Positions 21,742 through 31,500 of a DNA stretch of 64,000 nucleotides are shown piece after piece. This DNA comes from Glyphotaelius pellucidus (lineage: Eukaryota; Arthropoda; Insecta; Trichoptera; Limnephilidae). Position 1 is the stretch's first letter, and each line of letters starts with the position of its first letter. The stretch covers positions 11,632,694 to 11,696,693 of the forward strand of contig OW386563.1 of NCBI GenBank assembly GCA_936435175.1, written 5' to 3'. A program made the position numbers and the translations under genes. Under the pieces are notes generated by a model. That model saw only the letters and a list, made by a program, of their open reading frames with translations. It was not told the DNA's origin and made no database searches.

Positions 21742-22350
21742 GTAGCAGTGGGCTACGGATTTCAGCCTTAGTCTGGAGCAGAAATCAGTGGGCAAGCGGA
21801 TTTTAGCTTGACTCTGGAGCAGAAAGCAGTGGGCTAGTAGATTTTAGCATGAATCTGGAGCAAAAAGCGGTGGGCTAATAGATTTCAGCTTGAGTCTGGA
21901 GCAGGAAGCCGTGGGTTAGTGGATTTTAGCTTGAATCTGGAGCAAAAAGCGGTGGGTTGGTGGATTTTAGCTTGAATCTGGAGCAGAAAGCAGTGGGCTA
22001 GTGGATTTCAGCTTGAATCTGGAGCAAAAAGCCGTGGGTTAATGGATTTTAACTTGAATCTGGAGCAGAAAGCTGTGGGCTAACGGATTTCAAATTGAGT
22101 CTGGAGCAGAAAGTAGTTGATTTTAGCTTGAATCTGGAGCAAAAAGCCGTGGGTTAATGGATTTTAACTTAAATCTGGAGCAGAAAGCCGTGGGTTAGTG
22201 GATTTTAGCTTGAATCTGGAGCAGAAAGCAGTGGGCTAGTGGATTTCAGCTCGAGTCTGGGGTAGAAAGCAGGAGAATAGTGGATTTTCTTATTTCTGGA
22301 ACAGGAAGAAATGGGCTAATTGATTTTAATCTGAATCTGGAGCATAAAAC
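21742..22350. repeat. 41-bp minisatellite, about 15 units
   Basis: The unit is about 41 bases, for example GTCTGGAGCAGAAAGCAGTG then GGCTAGTGGATTTTAGCTTG. Units diverge by 5-20%, and one is shortened near 22110. All frames carry stops. The repeats are contiguous with no spacers, so this is not a CRISPR array. Confidence 0.9.
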
Positions 22351-22960
22351 AAATGTCTGTAATCGCCGCCTGGAAAACTTATGTGGCTAGCTTGAACACT
22401 GTAATCGACTTGAAATACGAAAAATCCATGTGGTAATCCAGTGTTCTTAGCATAGAACACTCGGGTCGAGATGAACCACTTGAAAAGTGGTGGCAAGTAA
22501 ATTTTATTACTATTTTGAGTTATTTCACAATGAATTAATTAAAAAATAGCAGTCGAAAATCTGCTCCGCAGGTTTTTGCTGCTAGGCCCTGCGAGTGACT
22601 TTTGGTACGGCTTCGCCCAGTTAGTGTGGTGACCATTTTATAAATCCAATAGGAACTGGTTCCAAAAATAGCCCATTCCTCGGATCCACTGTCATCCAGT
22701 GATAGCTAGTCACCGGGACAGGCAATGAGGTCATTTGTAACACATAGCCGCATGATACTATTATTCACAACAAAGTATTACCGCCAATCTTTCCATATCC
22801 GAAGAGATACTCAAATTCACCAATTTGTAATACTTATACCTGCCAGGGGCACATCCCCATGCGACCTGCTAACGGAAGTGGCGACATCTTTTGACGAATT
22901 TTTGAATTCGAAACCGAATTACAAACGTAGCTTTGTTTGAAATTTCACGTACACAGATGT
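22351..22960. other. No gene seen
   Basis: Includes an imperfect hairpin around AGCAGTCGAAAATCTGCTCC (22547). Short frames only. Confidence 0.3.
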
Positions 22961-23045
22961 TATTTATTTATACCCGCCTTGAAGGCTTTTACAATATCAC
23001 GTTATTAAAGATACATAGGTTATTCAGGAGTAAGCTTGTAGTATG
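22961..23045 (-). mobile_element. Inverted 3' end of the LINE that follows
   Basis: On the minus strand ACTCCTGAATAACC, then TTGTAAAAGCCTTCAAGGCG and GTATAAATAAATAA match the 3' terminus at 25068-25140 of the plus-strand LINE. It is a separate, short, 5'-truncated insertion lying head-to-head with the next copy. Confidence 0.75.
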
Positions 23046-23169
23046 TAGTATAATAAACTGGACATTTAGGATTATTATTTGTGGCGATGTTATTTGTGGT
23101 GCAGCGCTTACGGCGTGGCGTCAGACATGCACTCGAAGCCGGGTTCTGAAATTCAACCACGCAGACGCA

Positions 23170-25151
23170 AGCCTATTAATGCTGTTAAATAATATATGTT
23201 ATATTAAAAAGACAGATGCTGTATACACAGACTTTAGTAAAGCTTTCGACAAAGTCTCACACAAAATCCTTATTCATAAACTAAGATCATTTGGAATAAC
23301 GGGGCATATTTTGAGATGGTTTGAAAGTTATTTACGTAAAAGAAAAATATCAGTTAAACTCAATTCGCACTTTTCACACCAGTTTGAAGTATACACCGGT
23401 GTTCCACAGGGGTCACATCTGGGTCCAGTGTTGTTTTCATTATTTATCAACGACATAACCACCATTTTCGATGGAGTTATGATTCTATTATTTGCAGATG
23501 ACCTTAAAATTTATAAAACAATAACTAATCCGAATGACTGTTGTATATTACAATCAAATCTTGTGAGGCTACAAGAGTGGTGCACCCTAAATGAACTGTT
23601 TCTCAATATTGAAAAATGTCAAACAATTACTTTTGCCCGAATAAAAAATCCCATTAAATTTAATTATAGCATCAACAACATTTTTCTTAAAAGAGTAGAA
23701 CAAATTAAAGACCTCGGTATTATTTTTGACAATAAATTAACGTTTGTTCCTCATATAAATGAAATAACCAATAAGGCCATGAAATGTCTGGGGTTTATTC
23801 TGAGAACAGTTAAAGAATTTCAATCAATTAATTCCTTTAAATTGTTGTACACTGGGTTGGTGAGAAGCAACTTAGAATATAATTCTTCTATCTGGGCTCC
23901 ATTATATAAAACCCACCAACAAAAAATTGAAAGAGTTTAGCATAAGTTTTTAAGATTTATTAACTACAAACTGGGTATACCGATTGAAGAACTTAATTAT
24001 ATATACCTAATGGAATTACTTAACATAACCGATTTGACATCAAGGCGCATAAAAAGTGATTTAGTTTGTCTTTTCAAAATTTCGAATGGCAGACTGGACA
24101 CCCTCGATTTGACAAATTTTATTAATTTGCGAGTACCTACTCGCGAAACTCGGTCGAATGCATTGTATTCTGTTACCAATTCCGCTAATAATTATTTTAT
24201 AAACTCTCCCATCCAAAGACTCCATTTACTCGGAAATAAATACAACTCAATCGACATTTATCGTCACCAATCTGTGTCTAAATTCAAACTCAGTATATTA
24301 GAATATTTAAAATAAAGCCATAAATATCAATCAATTGCACCTTTATCAAATTATAAATTATCGCAAAACATGAAATATGTGAATAATAAAGGTAGCCAAA
24401 TAAGAACACAATTAACAACAATCCTCTCGTATTTATTGTTATAAATATAATAACTAACTCACATTGACTTAAATTTCTATTTAAATCTTGGTGCCCTAGC
24501 AATAATAATATATTAATGATTAAATTAAAATCGATGGTCTCTTCATGTTCACAATAAAAACAAAATTTAATACTTATGTATACAAAGATTACCTTAGTAC
24601 TTACCTTTTTATCCTCTCTCTCTTTTGTATTAATATTATCTTGTACTTTTTGTACCATAATTTGTACTATTTTTTACTTTTTTACTATCACACTATACAC
24701 TTGTTGAACTCATCTGTATAACTTTTCAAGATATTACAACTCATGTATTTTTTATTTATTTTCTTCTATGTGTAGGTACTATTTATCGCTGCGTTAATTT
24801 TGCTGAATTCTTGAAAAATTTGCTTTCGAACAATTTATTCATGATCAAGTTAATAATAAAATCAACATAGTAAATACCTACACGTTCCTCAATAACTACT
24901 TTTAAGTATCTTAAGCACTCTTCTGTTTTACCATTATTACACTATGTAAACTTTTTAACTCCTTTGTACAATTTTAATGATAACGAAACTACATACCTAT
25001 GTACATATTAAACCTGTTTGTATCCTTAAAGTACAGTTTATAATGTTATATACTTCAATCTTACAATTATACTCCTGAATAACATGTGTAACTTGAATAA
25101 TGTGATTCTGTAAAAGCCTTCAAGGCGTGTATGAATAAATAAATGAATAAA
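23170..25151 (+). mobile_element. 5'-truncated non-LTR retrotransposon
   Basis: Carries the polymerase remnant described below plus about 830 bases of 3' untranslated DNA. It ends in GCCTTCAAGGC, a perfect palindrome, followed by a (AATAAATG)-type simple tail. The palindrome recurs at the 3' ends near 22976 and 28683, so it is a family hallmark. Clade not determined. Confidence 0.75.
23197..24315 (+). pseudogene. LINE reverse transcriptase remnant with in-frame stop
   Basis: Starts inside the RT domain at IKKTDAVYTDFSKAFDKVSH, then YTGVPQGSHLGPVLFSLFIN and the catalytic LLFADDLKIY. The frame meets TAG at 23938-23940 and continues without a shift as HKFLRFINYKLG up to the TAA at 24313-24315. 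The endonuclease and N-terminal RT are missing. One stop and 5' truncation make it inactive. Sequence upstream of about 23170 in the same frame is not polymerase: part of it is the inverted 3' end of another copy. Confidence 0.8.
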
Positions 25152-25247
25152 TTTGCGACACGTTCCACAGTGGTCGATACATTCAGTATCGTCCTGGTGA
25201 AAGACAAACATTCAGAATCAAAACGTTGCTTGAAATGGATAAAGCCA

Positions 25248-25385
25248 TATTTGGTGACCAGATCTGATTAGTCAGGTACCTTCCCACCTTTCTCTTATAT
25301 ATTTTCCCTTCCCACTATCTACAGCCTCACAATATTCCCCAATCTCTCTGGCTCGAGACGGTTCAGTTAGGACTGTTGTGAGATT
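25248..25385. repeat. Dispersed repeat family S2, third copy
   Basis: Starts ATTTGGTGACCAGATCTGAT and ends near GAGACGGTTCAGTTAGGACTG, aligned with 7158-7310. Confidence 0.6.
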
Positions 25386-25465
25386 TTTTGTTTTCTTAGA
25401 TAGAATTTGGTGGCAATGAATCATTTTTGTCGCCAAATCAAAGAAAAGTCATTATTTGATATACA

Positions 25466-25479
25466 TTTATTTATTTATT
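25466..25479 (-). terminator. Polyadenylation signals for the minus-strand gene
   Basis: Reversed, the run gives overlapping AATAAA hexamers about 95-105 bases after the stop codon at 25572. It is the nearest such signal downstream. Confidence 0.5.
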
Positions 25480-25571
25480 CTCAAAAAAGCAACACAAGCG
25501 GAAATATAATTAATTTTATAAAATGATTGAGTAAAGTGATACAATTATTAAAAAAACATAAAGTTTTGTCC

Positions 25572-28500
25572 CTAGAACCAGGGGTATTGGGCCGGTGGGT
25601 GAGGAATGCAATAACACAATAAAGGCGGTGGGTGGATTGGGTGAACTAAACCACAAAGTGAAGAGTTGAATGGGTAAGAAGGTGGAACTGGGCATGGGGG
25701 TTCAGAGGGACTTGGTGGAGGGACTGGACACATAGTTGGCTTTGTTGGAGATACCGTTGAATTGGTGGGTGGTACTGTTGGATTAGTGGGTGGAGCCGTT
25801 AGCTCTGTGAGTACTAATGTTGGCTCGGTTGGTGCTATTGTTGGCTTGGTGGGTGGTAATGTTGGCTTGGTGGGTGGGGCACAACCAAAAAAAGGAGGAA
25901 GCAGGAAAGGTGGCTGTTCTGGCAATCTGTGACCGTCGTGGCCTTTCTTGGGAGCTTTCGCTGGGAAGAGCAGGTCTTTAAACAAATCCGCATCAGGAGC
26001 ATTTGAATTCAAGAAATGCACCCAGGGATCTTTTTGATTTACTTTGTGGGGTGGCGCGTTTGCTAAGCAAGGTCTGCCCGCTGAACAGCGTTCTTCTATT
26101 TCTTCTTCACCATACCGTGGTGACAGAACGTCCTTAAGTGTTGTTGAATTATCAAGATGGGGCTGGGAGGAACTCGGTGGAGATGCTGTTGGCTTGGTGG
26201 GTGGTAGTGTTGGGTTAGTAGGTGGAACTGTTGGCTTGGTGGGCGGTAATGTTGGATCAAAGGGTAGTACTGTTGGCTTGGTGGGTGGTGCTGTCAGCCT
26301 GGTGGGTGAGGCTGCTGGCTCAGTGGGTGGTACTGTTGGCTTGGTGGGTGCAGCTGTTGACTTGGTTGGTGCTAATGTTGGTTCGGTAGGTACTGTCGGT
26401 TCGGTGGGTGGAGCTGTTGGCTCTGTGGGTGGTACTGTCGGCTCGGTGGATGGAATTGTTGACTCGGTGGGTGGTAATGTTGCTTTGGTGGGAGGTATTG
26501 TCGGCTCGGTGGGTGGTACTGTTGGTTCGGTGGGTGGAGCTGTTTGCTCTGTGGGTGGTACTGTGGGCATAGTGGGTAGTACTGTTGGCTTGGTGGGTGG
26601 TGATGTTGAATCAGTGGGTTGTATTGATGGCTTGGTGGATGGCAATGTTGGATCGGTGGATGGTATTGTTGGCTTGGTGGGTGGTAATGTTGGCTTAGTG
26701 GGTGGTTTGTACGGAAAACAGCCATTGAAAGAAGGAAGTGGGAAAGATGACTGTCCTGGTAGACTGTGGCCATCATGGCTCTTCTTGTTGGATTTCGCTG
26801 GGAAAAGTACGTCTTCAAACAAAACCGTATGAGGAACATTTGAATTCAAGAATTGCGCGCTGGGATCTTTTTGGTTTGCTTTATGGGGAGACGCGTCTGC
26901 TATGCAAGGTCTGCCCACTGAATAACGTTCTTCTATTTCTTCTTCATAATGCCGTGGTGATGGAATGTCTGCTGAATTATCAAGATGGAGCTGAGAGAGA
27001 CTCGGTGGAGATACTGTTTGCTTGGTTTGTGGTAATGTTGGGTCAGATAATAGTACTGTTGACTTGGTAGGTGGTACTGTTGGCTCAGTGGGATGTACCA
27101 TTGACTTTGGCGGTGGTCGTGATTGCCAAGTTAGCGGTGGATGAGGAGGGGGTGGTGGCGGCGGAAGAGGGATTGGAGACAGTGGAGGACCACAAGTCAG
27201 ACTAGTTGAATCAGACGAAACTGGTTTTCTCTGTACCGTTATCTCTGTAATCTTCGAAGTAGAATTTGTGGAATCGCACCCTGGTTTGTGAGTTGATTTG
27301 ATTGTTGTATTCAATGGTTTCAGTAGTAGCAAAACTGGCTGAGGTAGCATCGGTGGCTGATTGGCAGGAGCTTTCGGAGTCCAATGCTTGCATCGGCGGC
27401 GCACCTCGAAGACTGAACCATCATTGAGGTCGATCTGCTCCAGAAGCTTCTCGATTTCCGCTTTGGTCAACGTGTGGTGAACGACTCCCGAATCTTTTAT
27501 CTGGAATGCGAATTTGAAGAGATGAACATAAGATTTGAATTTTATATGAAGACAACACAATCTCTGAGGTTTGCTCAAAAAAGCGGAGAAGAACCATACA
27601 TTTTTTGAAACCTGATAGACACAAACACTCAAATAGTTTTTCAAAGCTAATTAAAAGTCAGTCTATGTTAGATTTACAATAGTTCTACCATTTTATATAA
27701 CTGTAAGTAAAGCCTGTCACTTATTTTGCTATAACTACGCTGATATTCTTTTCTCTTACTTACTTTATACTCTTACTTTTATTAGTATTTGCTTATCTTA
27801 TTGTACTCCTTTGTACAACTTCCCATGATAATTTAACCATGTAGGTAGTAGGAATGCAATCCCGATCTCGCAGGATTTCGAAGTCGCGAGATCTCGTGTC
27901 ATTTTTCGGGATCAATCCCGAAGCATAACATGACGAGATCCCGTTCAAAATTGACGGAATTGGGAGGCAGTAGTCAGCGATGCTACACACGTCCACTCGG
28001 GGCGTGAGTGGTGCGCTGACTGACTGACGGTCGGGCGGGAGTGTCGATCGAAGAAAGAAAACTATCCCGACTATTTACGAAAATTAGCGACGGATGACGA
28101 GCGGGACAGATAATATAAAACTGTGTCGAGTGAGTGAGAAAGAGATACTTGCGTGCGTGCAGGCAGTCATTTGTTTGTTTATATAGGTAAATAATTGTTT
28201 TATTTGTGCAGTTATGGTCATTACTTTTTCTTAAATTATACATTTTTTATTGTTTATGTGAGTTAAATTAACATAATTTTTGGATTCTTACATTGTTAAT
28301 TCCTTAAAATGTGGAAAAATAATCCAGATCAAGTGTATGTTGAGTTTAGCAGTCGTTTACCGGTATGGGGAGATACTTCAAAAAAGCAGTTAATAATTTG
28401 AATGCTCAATGCAAGTTATGTAAAGCTGTTCTCAAAACCACATCCGGGTCAACAAAAGGTTTACACGTTCATATGATGTCAATCAACAAAATTGACACAA

Positions 28501-31500
28501 ATTCATTGAATGGGGGAGTCGGAAGAACATCAAGTACCACTGAGCCGGGTGTTGTCGATAATTTATCTGTACCTTCGAAGTCGTCAGCATCTACGAGAGC
28601 ATCGGACGAGATCCCAAAAATTCCAAGATCTCGTGAGATTGTAATTTCTAATCTCGAGTCGAGATTGCATTCCCTAGTAGGTAGCCTTCAAGGCGTCAGT
28701 AAATAAATTAATTCTATTAGGTTTATATCAAGCCTATTTTGAGTAAATATATGATAAGTTAATGTTTGGTCTATGTTAGTTCTAAGCCAGTAATATTATA
28801 TTTTTATTATGTTTACATGTTAGGTATGTGTTTGTTCTATGTAAGGTCTATTTTAAGTCAAATATATTGTGTTAGCTCGATGTTTGGTGTATGTAAGGTC
28901 TACATTAGGTACAATTTTTCTCAATTTGGGAGGCGGGTTTGGGTACCGCAGCCCCGGGAACCGTTTGTTGAATAACCAACACTCGGCCGTAGGTCACCTC
29001 AAGCGGTTCGCTACGTTTGGTGACTTAGCCCGGTTTCGCGGGGTGAGTTTTAGCCGGACTCTCTCGACCTTCCACCGCAGTTGAAGGGATGGATTCATAC
29101 GTCCGTCACTCCTAGACACACTGACCCCAGATTCCTACCCACCCCTTCCTACCCAGAAATTTCTCTTCTTCCTTTCCTGAAAAAACCTTCCACACAGCAT
29201 CCCCTAAGATAACGAAATTATTTTTCTCAGGTCCTCCTGTGTGGAGCTAATGTAGAAAAAATGTTAGGTCTATGTTTGATGTATGTGAGGTCCAAATCAG
29301 ATCTAAGCCAGATTATGTCCATTTTAGGCCTATTTTAGGCCTGCGTTAGGTAAGCTTAGGTTAGGTCAAGTTTGATCAAAGCCAGGTCTACGTCAGATCT
29401 AAGTCAAGCCTTTGTTAGATTTTGAAGCAAACTTATTTAGCACCGTTGTGATATGAAACTCGAAGAAACGGAAACGACGCTAAAAAGAGACAAACACATA
29501 TATCTACAGGGTTTAGCCTGCGAGGGAATGAGATAGAATGAAACCTTACCGCAATGGTCACTTTGATTATTAGCTCACTTTTCAAGGCTTCTAATGGTTG
29601 AGATTGTCAAGGTTACACTTATTTTATTTTTTATTTATTTTTTTAAATTTTTTTTTTTTATAATGATGGCCTATGTCATCTTTGGGGATGCTGTGTGGAG
29701 GGTTTTTTTAAGGAAAGGAAGTGGAGGAGAATTCTGGGAAGGAAATGGGTTAAAGGGGTGGGTAGGAATCTGGGGTTCAGTGTGTCCTGGTCATCCGCCT
29801 CCAAGACCTAGACAAACCTCACCCCATGAACCCGGTACTTCTAGTTCTTTTTCATTATAAATTCTTGATAGTTACAAACAAGTCTATGTTTAGTCTATTT
29901 ACCTGTTTGTTTTGCTGGCATATCGTATCGTCGACGTTCGGATTTTGGCCTGATCGTTTCCCGAAATGGTGCGGAATGCCCTTCCACAGCTGCGTGAACT
30001 GGTGCAGCCATTTTCTCGGCAGACTGGCGTTCTTCTCGTCTTGCAGGTTTACTTCGGTCAAATCCAACGGATCAGTGACGTTCTTCTGCCCCTGTAAGAG
30101 TCAAGGCAAGAAAAATTAATATTAATGACAACTAGTCAGATGGTCAGCAAATTTAGTGGCAGATGTAAGCTGAATTTTTTTTTGCACCAACCCACTGGCC
30201 ACATAATTAATTTTGTACCAAAAATTGAAAAACTGCATTGGTGTACTAAATCTATTGTAACTTTTGAACCATATATTCAAATGAATTAATTTCTTTAAAT
30301 TTGTTAACATATTGGATTAAGGTAAAGAAAAACATAAAAATATAAAATTTAAAAAATATCAAAATATGTGTAAATAAGGATACAAATATAACCTTCTCTT
30401 TTCTTAATTTTTTTTTCACATTTTTATTCATAAAGTTACAAAAAAAATAATATTAATAAATCGAACATTAATAATTTTTATTTTTTACGTACATATACCA
30501 ATTGCTTGAAATTTGGTGTGAGCTTTCTCTACACGTTGCTCTATCGCTCCTACCAGAATTATTACAAAATTTCAATTTAGACTATTTTTTAAAATTTCCG
30601 AAAAGTCAAAAAAAGGGGTAAAAAAAAGTCTTTTTATTTCAGACAACCGCCATTTGGCGAAAAAAAAAATTTTTTACTTCTCCGAGGTACGGGCCATAGC
30701 AGCATTTGTCTGAATTAAGAATTAATTTGTTTTTTTTTTCTTTTGATTACTAGAAGGGTTGCAATCGTGTCAACCAGGGCGCGCCATTTTTTTGAGACCC
30801 CCACTTCAACACCCTGTAACTTTTTGAATTAAAAATTTTTTCGTTTGATTTTTTTTTATGTATTCTTTAATGTTTAATAAATATTTGGTAAAGTAAAATG
30901 ACTGGTAAAAATATAATTGTTTTTTTTATCGCACCTGAAAAAACACATACAATTCATGTTTCTAGACTAGAATACCCCCTTAAGCATAGGAAATGTTTGA
31001 AACTTTCAAAATATCTTCTTTCCACCCTCGCAAAGGTTTCTGGATTATCACAACCACATGACAATACATCTGAAAAGTTTTTTTAATCATTACAAAAACT
31101 CTTACGAAACTGTAAACCATATTACACTTTGAGAATGAAATTTTGCAAACCATCGATTCTTCAATCAAAATTCAATTTCAGCTCTTTAAATTTAGCTTTT
31201 TAAAAGAATTTAATTGAAGTACTCACCTATGATACAAACCAAATCGAATGCTTTGAATCTTATCAAGAATTATAGGTACCTGTTTTAAATAGTTGCAATA
31301 AGTGGCACGCGAGCTGTTTGAAAACTGAACGTACCGGGACTGAATATATGAAACGCGGGAGAGGGGAGGGGAACGCGGGAGGGGGGTTCGCGGGACAGGG
31401 GAGTGGGAGAGAGGAGAGGGAAGGCGGAGGGGGAACGGATGAGGGGAAGGGGACATGGGAGAGGAAGGGACTTTCCACTTCACATACAATGAATGGCCAT

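Larger units (their letters stand above)
27655..28705 (+). mobile_element. LINE 3' end in intron 2, split by a hAT element
   Basis: The left part (27655-27848) resembles the 3' untranslated DNA of the 23-25 kb LINE (for example TTGTACTCCTTTGTACAACT). After the insert it resumes with GCCTTCAAGGCGTCAGTAAA and a simple tail. This is a family member with its polymerase missing. Confidence 0.65.

Noticed and set aside
21742..22350. 41-bp repeats as a possible CRISPR array
   Set aside because: Units are contiguous without unique spacers, diverge from each other, and the genome is eukaryotic.
22933..23170. N-terminal extension of the 22.9-23.9 kb polymerase frame
   Set aside because: The first part is the reverse complement of another copy's 3' end, so the frame is open there by chance.
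26044..26832. Plus-strand Gly/Val/Ser-rich frame of 262 codons (GGTVGSVGG-type)
   Set aside because: It is the exact antisense of the PPT repeat array of the minus-strand gene. Repeats divisible by three keep other frames open.
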